Below are positions 9,691 to 17,290 of a stretch of DNA of 64,000 bases, in pieces (within the stretch, counting starts at the first letter, position 1; every line of letters starts with the position of its first letter). Source of the DNA: Gemmatimonas sp. (GTDB lineage: Bacteria; Gemmatimonadota; Gemmatimonadetes; Gemmatimonadales; Gemmatimonadaceae); assembly GCA_011390885.1 (NCBI GenBank), contig JAABRO010000002.1, forward strand, positions 1 through 64,000, given 5' to 3'. Under the pieces are notes generated by a model. That model saw only the letters and a list, made by a program, of their open reading frames with translations. It did no database searches and was not told where the DNA came from. The translations under genes were made by a program, and so were the position numbers.

Positions 9691-10212
9691 CTGGCCGAGC
9701 AACTGCTGGTCGGTCGGGTGCGCCGCGCGCACGGCGTGCGTGGTGCCCTGCTGATCGAGTCCAAGTCCGACGTGCCGGGTGCGGTGTTCGCGCCCGGCCG
9801 CGTCGTTTATGTGGGCAGTGCCGACGGCCGCAAGGTCGACCCGGCGCCGCGAACCATCACAGCGGCGCGCGAGGTCAACCTCGGCTGGATCGTGTCGCTC
9901 GAGGGACTCGACGATCGCACCGTCGCCGAATCGTGGAAGGCGCGCACGCTCTTCGCCGACGCCGACACGCTGCCGCCGCCGGACCCCGACGAGGTGTACC
10001 TGCACGACCTCATGGGGCTCGAGGTGTTCGCGCACGATGGCGCGCGCGTGGGGGCCGTGTGTGACGTGTACGAGGCGCCGCAGGGCTTGCTCATCGAGGT
10101 GGACACCGCTCGCGGTCGTCGCCTGGTGCCCTGGCGTGAAGAACTCATCCTCGAGGCCGACTGGGAGGCGCGCACGGTGCGGCTCGTCGACCTGCCCGGC
10201 CTGCTGGACTGA
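9691..10212 (+). CDS. rimM: 16S rRNA processing protein RimM, probable CTG start
   Basis: RimM helps mature the 30S head by binding S19. The N-terminal RimM domain (LLVGRVRRAHGVRGALL) and the C-terminal PRC barrel (VYLHDLMGLEVF, then GLLIEVDTARGRRLVPW) are complete. The first ATG/GTG/TTG in frame is GTG 9718, but that would remove the conserved LLVGR strand. CTG 9691 keeps it and has GGAG 8 bases upstream (9679-9682), inside the rpsP stop region, while GTG 9718 has no ribosome site. I therefore prefer the rare CTG start. trmD begins 5 bases after the stop. Confidence 0.93.
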   Translation: MAEQLLVGRVRRAHGVRGALLIESKSDVPGAVFAPGRVVYVGSADGRKVDPAPRTITAAREVNLGWIVSLEGLDDRTVAESWKARTLFADADTLPPPDPDEVYLHDLMGLEVFAHDGARVGAVCDVYEAPQGLLIEVDTARGRRLVPWREELILEADWEARTVRLVDLPGLLD

Positions 10213-10217
10213 GCCGC

Positions 10218-11000
10218 GTGCTCACGATCAACGTCGTCACGATCTTTCCGCAGTTCTTCGACGCACCGCTGGCGCTGAGCATTCCGTCGCGCGCGGCGGC
10301 GGCCGGCGCGGTGCGCTACAACCTCGTCGACCTGCGCGCCTTCACGCACGATCGCCATCGCTCCGTCGACGACTATCCGTTCGGTGGCGGACCCGGCATG
10401 GTCATGGCGCCGGGGCCGTTCTTCGAGGCGGTCGAGTCGGTGGGCGCGACGGCTCCCATCGTGCTGCTCTCGCCGCGCGGCCGGCGGTTCGCGCACGCCG
10501 ACGCCGTGCGATTCGCCGCAGGCACCGAGCTCACGCTGCTCTGCGGACACTACAAGGACGTGGACCAGCGCGTGGCCGATCACCTGGCCACCGAGGAGCT
10601 GTCGCTCGGCGACTTCGTGCTCTCGGGGGGCGAGCCCGCGGCGCTGGCCATCATCGATGCGACGGTGCGCCTGCTGCCGGGCGCGATGAGCGACCTGGAG
10701 AGCGCGCGCACCGATTCGTTCTTCGACCGGGGCATCAGTGCGCCGAGCTACACGCGCCCCGCGGAGTATCGCGGACACGCCGTGCCCGACGTGCTCATGA
10801 GCGGAGACCACGCGAAGGTCGCCGCCTGGCGCGAGGCGCAGTCGCTCGCGCGCACGCGCGAGGCGGAGGCGCGCGACCGCGCCGCGTGGAGCGTGCGCGA
10901 GGCGGAAATCGCCGCGCGTGAAGCGATCATCGCCGAACGTGAGGAACGGGCGCGGGCCAAGGCCGCGAAGAAGGCGCGACGCCGGCCCGCCGGCGGCTGA
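10218..11000 (+). CDS. trmD: tRNA (guanine-N1)-methyltransferase TrmD
   Basis: Makes m1G37 in tRNAs reading CNN codons, which prevents +1 frameshifting. The SPOUT-class motifs are present: DDYPFGGGPGMVM, the SAM-knot segment LLCGHYKDVDQRV, and GDFVLSGGEPAALAIID. The start is GTG 10218, giving the usual LTINVVTIFPQFF N-terminus. The C-terminus ends in a charged Ala/Arg/Glu helix (residues ~215-260) richer than usual. In many bacteria rplS follows directly; here it lies 8.7 kb away. Confidence 0.97.
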   Translation: MLTINVVTIFPQFFDAPLALSIPSRAAAAGAVRYNLVDLRAFTHDRHRSVDDYPFGGGPGMVMAPGPFFEAVESVGATAPIVLLSPRGRRFAHADAVRFAAGTELTLLCGHYKDVDQRVADHLATEELSLGDFVLSGGEPAALAIIDATVRLLPGAMSDLESARTDSFFDRGISAPSYTRPAEYRGHAVPDVLMSGDHAKVAAWREAQSLARTREAEARDRAAWSVREAEIAAREAIIAEREERARAKAAKKARRRPAGG

Positions 11001-11007
11001 CGGCGTC

Positions 11008-11045
11008 GGTCAGCCGTCGCCGCGGTCAGTCGTCGGAGCGGTCAG
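11008..11045. repeat. 16-bp direct repeat, 2.4 copies
   Basis: GGTCAG recurs at 11008, 11024 and 11040, each followed by a similar 10-base arm (CCGTCGCCGC, TCGTCGGAGC). It spans the trmD downstream spacer and the last codons of the convergent peptidase gene. Probably replication slippage; no function assigned. Confidence 0.6.
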
Positions 11046-11884
11046 CTGCGGCTGTTGAAGGTGTCGCAGTCCTCCGGGCGCCCCGAATCGAAGCCGCGCT
11101 TGAACCAGGCCATGCGCTGCTCCGAGGTGCCATGCGTGAAGGATTCGGGCGAGGCGCGCCCCTGCGTGATGCGATCGTCGCCCACCGCGGCGGCCGCGCG
11201 CAGCCCCTCCTCGAGGTCGCCCATTTCGAGCAAGCGGCGCTGCGCCGTGGAGTTGGCCCACACGCCCGCGTAGCAGTCGGCCTGCAGCTCCAGCCGCACC
11301 GAGAGTGCGTTCGCCTGTGACGGATTGCGTTGCTGCAGTTGCCGCATCTGGCCGGAGGTACCCGTGATGGTCTGCACATGGTGTCCGATCTCGTGCGCCA
11401 GCACGTAGGCCTGTGCGAAGTCGCCAGCGGCGCCGAAGCGGCGGTGCAGTTCGTCGAAAAAGGACAGGTCGATGTAGACCTTCTGGTCGCCGGGGCAGTA
11501 GAACGGGCCGGACGCCGACTGCCCGGTGCCGCAGGCGGTGGGCGTGACGTCGCGGTACAGCACGAGCGTCGCCGGCGCGTACGTGCTGCCACTCTCGCGG
11601 AAGAGTCGAGCCCACGTCTCCTGCGTGTCGTCGAGCACGAACGACACGAACTGCACGAGGGAGTCTTCGGCTGGCGACGAGGCGACCGGTCCTTCCGCTA
11701 CGGCACCAGTGGTGACCCCGCCGGTATTCGCGAGGCTGAGGAAGTCGCGCTTGAAGACCACGCTCAGGATGAGCAGCACGATCATGCCGCCAATGCCGAC
11801 GCGCAGCCCGCCACCTGGTGGGCGACCGCTCGCGCCGCGACGGTCCTCGACGTTCCGGCTCTGATGCCCGGGATTCCAGCGCAT
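11042..11884 (-). CDS. YpfJ-type neutral zinc metallopeptidase
   Basis: A 280-residue protein of the putative neutral zinc metallopeptidase family (Pfam Zn_peptidase, YpfJ). Order: cytoplasmic start with RWNPGHQSRNVEDRRG, one membrane segment (VGIGGMIVLLILSVVF), then an extracytoplasmic catalytic domain with PFYCPGDQKVYIDLSFF and the zincin motif HEIGHH in AYVLAHEIGHHVQ. LELQADCYAG supplies a further conserved ligand region. The usual SPE/HG(T)SEQR C-terminal motif is present. ATG 11884 gives the conserved N-terminus. It is divergent from the MATE gene. Substrate unknown. Confidence 0.92.
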   Translation of the reverse strand: MRWNPGHQSRNVEDRRGASGRPPGGGLRVGIGGMIVLLILSVVFKRDFLSLANTGGVTTGAVAEGPVASSPAEDSLVQFVSFVLDDTQETWARLFRESGSTYAPATLVLYRDVTPTACGTGQSASGPFYCPGDQKVYIDLSFFDELHRRFGAAGDFAQAYVLAHEIGHHVQTITGTSGQMRQLQQRNPSQANALSVRLELQADCYAGVWANSTAQRRLLEMGDLEEGLRAAAAVGDDRITQGRASPESFTHGTSEQRMAWFKRGFDSGRPEDCDTFNSRS

Positions 11885-12019
11885 GCGCGACCTCGCCTCG
11901 TGCGGGTTTGTGGGGGCGAGCAGGTCGCGTCGATGGCGATGCTCGCCGCTTGCAGCAACATACGGCGGCGACGCGCCGCCTGCCGCCCGATCCGGCCAGC
12001 CGCCGGTCGGTCGCTGCAG

Positions 12020-12025
12020 TAGCTT
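12020..12025 (+). promoter_or_regulatory. -10-like hexamer TAGCTT, leaderless spacing
   Basis: TAGCTT is followed by exactly 6 bases (CTCGGC) and then the ATG of the MATE gene at 12032. With a -10 box at -12 to -7, +1 would be the A of the ATG. No -35 match and no Shine-Dalgarno are visible. Confidence 0.5.
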
Positions 12026-12031
12026 CTCGGC

Positions 12032-13450
12032 ATGGCCGCCCCCTCCGCCCGTCCCGCGAAAGTGTTCGACCGCTCGATCGTCGACGGGCCGCTCGGTCCC
12101 GCCGTCTGGCGCATCGCCTGGCCGACCATGCTGCAGAACGTGATCGGTGGGCTGCAGGGCGTGGTGGATCATGCCATGGTCGGCCACTACGTGGGCTACA
12201 CGGCCAACGCCGCCATCGGCGTGAGCCTGCAGCTGTTCCTCGTGGTGGTGGTGTTCATCTCGTCGCTCTTCACGGGCATGAGCGTGCTGGTGGCACGCTA
12301 CGTGGGGGCCGGCGACAGCGAACGGGTGAACCGCACCGTGTACCAGGCGTTCCTCACGGCGGTCTCGCTGGCGGTCTTCGTGCTGGCACCGGCGGGGTAC
12401 CTGCTTGCTCCCACGCTGCTCACACTCGTGAACGCGGCCCCCGCCGTGCAGGCCGAGGCGCTGCCGTACCTGCGCATCATGTTCGGCTTCAGCTTCGGCA
12501 TGCTGGTGTTCTTCATGCTCGGGGGCGCGCTGCGGTCGGCGGGGGATGCGCGCACCCCGCTGCGCATCGGCACAGCGGTGACGGTCGTGAACATCGCGCT
12601 CAACATGCTGCTGATCCGCGGCGCCGGTCCGATTCCAGCGCTCGGCACGGCGGGCGCTGCGCTCGGCACCGTGATCGCCACCGGAGGCGCCGCGCTGTAT
12701 GCGCTCGTGCAGCTCCGCCGTGGCGCGTGGGTGGTGCACTTCCCGCACGAGGGACCGTGGGGACCCGACTGGGAGGTGATTCGGTCGCTCTTCCGGTTCG
12801 GCCTGCCGGCGGGCATCCAGGGGATCGCCATGAACGTGGGCGGGGTGCTGCTGCTCGGCTTCATCGGATCGCTCGCGCTCAGCGCGCAGGCGCAGGCGGC
12901 CTATGCGGTGGCCTACACAGAGCTGTTCAGCCTCGTGACGTGGACATCGGTGGGACTGATGGGCGCCGTGGCCACCGTGGCGGGCCAGAACCTCGGGGCG
13001 GGGAAGCCGGAACGCGCCGAGCAGGCGGCGCACCTGGCGGCGCGCATCGCGGCGGGCGGAGCGGCCGCGATCGGTGTGCTGTACGTGTTCATGCCGCGGG
13101 TGCTGCTCGGCGCGTTCGGCATGACGGAGCCGGTCGTCGTGGAACTCGGTGTGCAACTGCTGCGCGTGCTGAGCGTCTCGGGCGTGTTCATTGCGGTGGC
13201 GCTCACGTACACCGGCGGGCTGCAGGGCACGGGCGACACCAAGAGTCCGCTCTACATCTCGCTGGTCTCGCAGGTCGCGCTCCCGATCGGTGCCTGCTTC
13301 GTGGTGCAGCAGACCGTCGGCCTCGAGCCGCTGCACATCTGGCTGGCGATCCTGGGCGGGCACGCCACGCGGTGCGGGCTGAGCGTGTGGCGCTTCCGGC
13401 AGGGCGCGTGGCGGTCGATCCGCGTGGATTCCGCCCCGAAGCCCGCGTAG
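12032..13450 (+). CDS. MATE family efflux transporter
   Basis: A 472-residue polytopic membrane protein with about 12 predicted membrane segments arranged as two similar halves (near WRIAWPTMLQNVIGGLQGVV and LFRFGLPAGIQGIAMNVGGV). The AGDART-like, GTAGAALGTVIA and GAGKPERAEQ loops are typical of the NorM/DinF branch. It would export cationic or organic compounds with Na+ or H+ counter-transport; the substrate cannot be predicted. A TAGCTT box 6 bases before the ATG suggests a leaderless mRNA. Downstream lies a tandem-repeat spacer and then the cryptochrome gene. Confidence 0.95.
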   Translation: MAAPSARPAKVFDRSIVDGPLGPAVWRIAWPTMLQNVIGGLQGVVDHAMVGHYVGYTANAAIGVSLQLFLVVVVFISSLFTGMSVLVARYVGAGDSERVNRTVYQAFLTAVSLAVFVLAPAGYLLAPTLLTLVNAAPAVQAEALPYLRIMFGFSFGMLVFFMLGGALRSAGDARTPLRIGTAVTVVNIALNMLLIRGAGPIPALGTAGAALGTVIATGGAALYALVQLRRGAWVVHFPHEGPWGPDWEVIRSLFRFGLPAGIQGIAMNVGGVLLLGFIGSLALSAQAQAAYAVAYTELFSLVTWTSVGLMGAVATVAGQNLGAGKPERAEQAAHLAARIAAGGAAAIGVLYVFMPRVLLGAFGMTEPVVVELGVQLLRVLSVSGVFIAVALTYTGGLQGTGDTKSPLYISLVSQVALPIGACFVVQQTVGLEPLHIWLAILGGHATRCGLSVWRFRQGAWRSIRVDSAPKPA

Positions 13451-13553
13451 CCACGCGCCACGCGCCTCGCGGCAGGCGCCACGCGCCACGCGACGGGTGC
13501 CACGCGACGGGCGCCACGCGACGGGCGCCACGCGGCAGGCGCCACGCGACGGG
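13450..13553 (+). repeat. 7/14-bp GC-rich tandem repeat array
   Basis: The spacer after the MATE stop consists of tandem variants of CGCCACG and CGACGGG. The cleanest part is four 14-bp units at 13498-13511, 13512-13525, 13526-13539 and 13540-13553 (consensus CGCCACGCGACGGG, one unit with CGGCAGG). The earlier part is degenerate. There is no spacer sequence between units, so it is not CRISPR. It may vary in copy number by slippage. Confidence 0.85.
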
Positions 13554-13574
13554 CGAACGACGGAACGCGGGTGC

Positions 13575-15125
13575 ATGCCAACCGTTCGTCGCGTGATGCC
13601 TGCCTCGCCTCCCACTCCCATCCTGCTCTGGCTGCGGAACGACCTCCGCCTGCACGACCACGAGCCGCTGCTGGCGGCGCTCGCCACGCACGCGTCCGTG
13701 ATCCCCGTGTACTGCGTGGACCCGCGGCACTTCGTCGCCGATGACGCGCTCGCGGTCCCGAAGACCGGGCCGTTCCGCGCGCGCTTTCTGCTCGAATCGC
13801 TGGCCGACCTGCGTGCGTCGTGTCGCGCGCTCGGTGGTGACCTGGTGGTGCGCGTCGGCGAGCCGGAGGTGGTGCTGCCGGCGCTCGCGCGTGAACTCGG
13901 CGCGACCGCGATGCACTTTCACGCCGAGGTCACCAGCGAGGAGCTCGCGGTGGAGCAGGCGGTCACGCGGGCGCTCGCAACGATTGGCGTGCGGTGCCGG
14001 GCCTACGCCGGCCACACGCTGGTGCACCGCGATGACCTGCCGTTCGACGTGCGTGAGCTGCCGGAGGTGTTCACACGGTTCCGGAATCGTGTGGAGCGCG
14101 ACGTGCCGATCCGCGAGGCATTACCGGCGCCCGCGACGTTGCCCTCCGTGCCGTGCGACGCCGGCGCGCTGCCCACACTCGCCGCGCTCGGACTGCAGGA
14201 TCCCGAGCCGGACCCGCGCACGCGATTCACCTTCGTGGGCGGTGAGCGCGCCGGGCTCGAGCGGCTGTCGGCCTGGATGTGGCGCGAGGACCGGCTGCGC
14301 ACCTACAAGCAGACGCGGAACGGCCTGCTCTCGCCCAACGACTCGAGCCGGTTCTCGGCGTGGCTCGCGTTCGGCTGCCTCTCGCCGCGACGCATTCACG
14401 ACGAGGTGCGGCGATACGAGCGCACGCGCGTGAGGAACGAGGACACGCACTGGCTCGTGGTGGAACTGTTGTGGCGCGACTACTTCCGCTTCGTGGCGGA
14501 GACGGCGGGCCCGCGCCTGTTCGCCGCCGGCGGTGTGCAGGGGCTGCGCTTTCCGTGGCGCACCCTGCGCGACCGCGGCGTGCGCGAGGAGTTGGCGCGC
14601 TGGACGTCCGGAACCACCGGATTTCCGCTCGTCGATGCGGCGATGCGCGAACTGACGGCGACCGGCTTCATGAGCAATCGCGCCCGGCAGAACGTCGCGA
14701 GCTTTCTCGCGCGCGTGCTCGGCATCGACTGGCGGCTCGGGGCGGCGTGGTTCGAGTCGTGGCTCCTGGACTACGACGTGTCGAGCAACTGGGGCAACTG
14801 GATGTACGTGGCCGGCGTGGGCAACGACGCGCGCGGCTTCCGCTTCTTCAACGTGTACAAGCAGGCGCAGGACTACGACCCGGACGCCGCGTTCATCCGG
14901 CACTGGCTGCCGGCGCTGGCGGCGCTCCCTCCGCACCTGGCGCACCGCCCCGAGCAGGCGTCGCCGCGCGTGGACCATCCGGCACCCATGGTGGACATGT
15001 TCCGCGCGGCGCGGGAGAGCGAGCAGCGCTACCTGCGCGCGGTCGGTGCGAGCCCTACGGACGCACCTCGATCTCCCGCTCCGCCTGCGCCCGGGTCCCG
15101 TCGCGGCGGGTCATCACGACGATGA
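13575..15125 (+). CDS. DASH-type cryptochrome / photolyase
   Basis: A 516-residue protein of the photolyase/cryptochrome family. The N-terminal antenna domain starts ILLWLRNDLRLHDHEPL, and the C-terminal FAD-binding domain carries the DASH signatures SNWGNWMYVAGVGNDARG, then FNVYKQAQDYDPDAAFIRHWLP. DASH proteins repair UV dimers mainly in single-stranded DNA and may signal. The ATG at 13575 or 13596 fits; the frame extends into the upstream repeat array but those 26 residues are repeat-encoded. The last ~24 codons (a Pro/Arg/Ser-rich tail) overlap the end of the convergent lipoprotein gene by 71 bases, so the tail is probably not functional. Confidence 0.95.
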   Translation: MPTVRRVMPASPPTPILLWLRNDLRLHDHEPLLAALATHASVIPVYCVDPRHFVADDALAVPKTGPFRARFLLESLADLRASCRALGGDLVVRVGEPEVVLPALARELGATAMHFHAEVTSEELAVEQAVTRALATIGVRCRAYAGHTLVHRDDLPFDVRELPEVFTRFRNRVERDVPIREALPAPATLPSVPCDAGALPTLAALGLQDPEPDPRTRFTFVGGERAGLERLSAWMWREDRLRTYKQTRNGLLSPNDSSRFSAWLAFGCLSPRRIHDEVRRYERTRVRNEDTHWLVVELLWRDYFRFVAETAGPRLFAAGGVQGLRFPWRTLRDRGVREELARWTSGTTGFPLVDAAMRELTATGFMSNRARQNVASFLARVLGIDWRLGAAWFESWLLDYDVSSNWGNWMYVAGVGNDARGFRFFNVYKQAQDYDPDAAFIRHWLPALAALPPHLAHRPEQASPRVDHPAPMVDMFRAARESEQRYLRAVGASPTDAPRSPAPPAPGSRRGGSSRR

Positions 15126-17286
15126 AGGCGTAGCGCCCCGGCGCGAGGTTGCTCACGTTGAGCGCCAGCGCGCGTCCCACGGTGGGAATGCGCGTGGCGA
15201 TCGCCACGGCGGCGCGCCCGGGATCGGGCTCGCGCCAGCGGATGCTGATGCTGTCGCGCCGAGCATCGGCCACCCCGAAGAACGCGCCGAACGCGCGCAG
15301 CGCGCTGCGATCGTCGCGGCGGGCGATGCGGACCTCGACATCGGCCGTGTCGCCCACGGCGATGCCGTAGCTCTCCCAGTACAACGCGAGCGGTGTATCG
15401 CGCGCGAAGGAGAGCGTGCCGGCCATGCGGCGGAGCACGTCGTCCGGATCGATCGGCACGGCGTCGCCCGGCTGGTCGAGCCGCCCGATCACCGGCTCCG
15501 ACACCGCCAGCGCGTCGTCCGGCAGCTCCGCGAGTGTGGGCGGCGGCTGAAATCCGAAGCGGCGACGGTGCGACACCTCGAGCGGGACGCGTCCCGGCAC
15601 TTCGAGGCTGAGCAGGGTCGCGCCGCCGCGGTAATCACCGATCACGCGAAGCGGCGCCCCGATGGTGAAGGTCGTGTCGGCGACGACGGCGAGCGCGTCC
15701 GGGCCGGTGGACGCCAGCAGCTGCACGCCGGGGAGCGTGGCCACGTCCCCTTCGAGGCCGCGCACCGGATCGTCCACGGCCATCGCGAGTCGCAGCGTGT
15801 GATCACGCCGAAGCGTGGCCATCTGGCCGTCGGGGAGCGTGTAGATGCGCGGGGCGAGCGCCATGTGCTCGGCGGGCCACCAGTCGGTCAGGCGCATGGA
15901 CTCCGGGCGCACGAGCTGCCAGTCGTCCGGGACGGCGCGCAGCGGAGCCTCGAGTGCCGACCAGGTGGGGAGCAGCGTGACGCGATCGGGGGCGTACTCC
16001 TTGGCCGTGTACGGCGGGTTGGGCTGCATCATGACGCGCGAGCGTCCCTTGTTGAGCTGCTCGTCGAGCAGGTAGCCACCCCAGTAGGTGTGCGTGGGCC
16101 AGCCGTAGCGCACCACGGTTTCGCGCAGCGCCTCGCCGCCGCCGGTGCGTCGCCACACGTAGCGCTCGTCCTCGTCGAAGCGGCTGCGCAGAGCGAGCGT
16201 CGTGAGGCGCCGCTGGTGCTCGGTGTAGCGCGGGTTGCCGGGCACGCTCCAGAGCGGGTCGGCGAGCCACCAGAGCCGCGCCTCGAGCGCGCGTTGCTCC
16301 TCGCACGGCAGCCCGTGCGCCTCGCGTCGCGGACCGTCGGGGAGCAGCGCGAACGCCGACGTGTCGGCGCAGGTGCCGCGCACGCCGAGCACGGCGGCCG
16401 CATCGGCGCGCCGGAACGCCGCTTCGGCGGGCCCTGATTCGCCGGCCTGCGCGAGCACGAGGCCACGCAGCGCCTCGCACCATGTCGGCGTACCGCCGCA
16501 GGTGGCGAGCGTGCGCCGCGCGCCGATGACGTCGGCGTTGTCGAGCTGGAAGCGCACGAGCTGTCCCACGATCCAGTCGTCACCGGGGAACAGCGCCTGC
16601 GCCTCGGCGAGCCGTGTGATGAGCGAGTCGCGCGCACGCGTGATGCGCGGGCGCACGGCGACGGGGAGCGCGAAGTCGATGCGCTCGCCTTCGTCGATGG
16701 GGAGTCCGACGCCGTCCGGGACCCACTGCGGGCACACCTGCCCCTTGTCGAGGTCGCCGCGCACGCGCCGTGACGACAGCAGGTTGAGCGCCTGCGGCGG
16801 GCCCGGCGGCACCGGGGCTGTGGCGAGCGGGAGCGCGGCCTCCGGATCGGGCGCGGCCGTGCCGGGGGCCTGCAGGGTGGCCAGCAGGCGCTCGGTGGCG
16901 GTGGGGCGCGGCACGCTGAGATCCACCCGCTGGTCGCCACCCTGCGGGTTGGCCTGCGCGGCGGCGAGTTCGGCTTCGCCGAGCCAGCCGGCGGAGCAGA
17001 GGATCGACTGGTAGCGCAGCCCCTCGTAGGTCACGTTGCCGTACGCGAGGTCGTTGCGCAGCAGCTCGAGGTTCACGATGACCTGCTTGCGGTCGATCAT
17101 GGACGCCTGCCACACCTCGCGCCACGTGCGGTGGAAGCGGGTGACGCGCCGGAGCAGGTCGGCGCGCATGGCGGCAGAGTCCGGTTGCAGTCGCGCGGCG
17201 GCGTGCGCGTTGGACGTGCATGCCGCCAGCAGAAGGCCGATGGAGAAGGCGCCGAGGATGGCGGAACGAAAGCGGAGCAAGGGCAT
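15055..17286 (-). CDS. Large GWxTD-like lipoprotein of unknown function
   Basis: A 743-residue protein with a lipoprotein signal (FRSAILGAFSIGLLLAAC). The middle contains WWLADPLWSVPGNPRYTEHQR followed ~35 residues later by RETVVRYGWPTHTYWGGY. This resembles the FWxxRDP...GWxTD arrangement of GWxTD-domain proteins, with GWPTH in place of GWxTD. The C-terminus ends in a beta-rich segment (LNVSNLAPGRYAFIVVM) like an Ig-type fold. I know this architecture as uncharacterised surface proteins in several phyla; no function is assigned. It starts 4 bases after the prolyl oligopeptidase stop, so the two form an operon. Confidence 0.75.
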   Translation of the reverse strand: MPLLRFRSAILGAFSIGLLLAACTSNAHAAARLQPDSAAMRADLLRRVTRFHRTWREVWQASMIDRKQVIVNLELLRNDLAYGNVTYEGLRYQSILCSAGWLGEAELAAAQANPQGGDQRVDLSVPRPTATERLLATLQAPGTAAPDPEAALPLATAPVPPGPPQALNLLSSRRVRGDLDKGQVCPQWVPDGVGLPIDEGERIDFALPVAVRPRITRARDSLITRLAEAQALFPGDDWIVGQLVRFQLDNADVIGARRTLATCGGTPTWCEALRGLVLAQAGESGPAEAAFRRADAAAVLGVRGTCADTSAFALLPDGPRREAHGLPCEEQRALEARLWWLADPLWSVPGNPRYTEHQRRLTTLALRSRFDEDERYVWRRTGGGEALRETVVRYGWPTHTYWGGYLLDEQLNKGRSRVMMQPNPPYTAKEYAPDRVTLLPTWSALEAPLRAVPDDWQLVRPESMRLTDWWPAEHMALAPRIYTLPDGQMATLRRDHTLRLAMAVDDPVRGLEGDVATLPGVQLLASTGPDALAVVADTTFTIGAPLRVIGDYRGGATLLSLEVPGRVPLEVSHRRRFGFQPPPTLAELPDDALAVSEPVIGRLDQPGDAVPIDPDDVLRRMAGTLSFARDTPLALYWESYGIAVGDTADVEVRIARRDDRSALRAFGAFFGVADARRDSISIRWREPDPGRAAVAIATRIPTVGRALALNVSNLAPGRYAFIVVMTRRDGTRAQAEREIEVRP

Positions 17287-17290
17287 GCAG

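Noticed and set aside
13498-13553. CRISPR array
   Set aside because: Units are contiguous 14-mers without spacers, and no cas genes are present.
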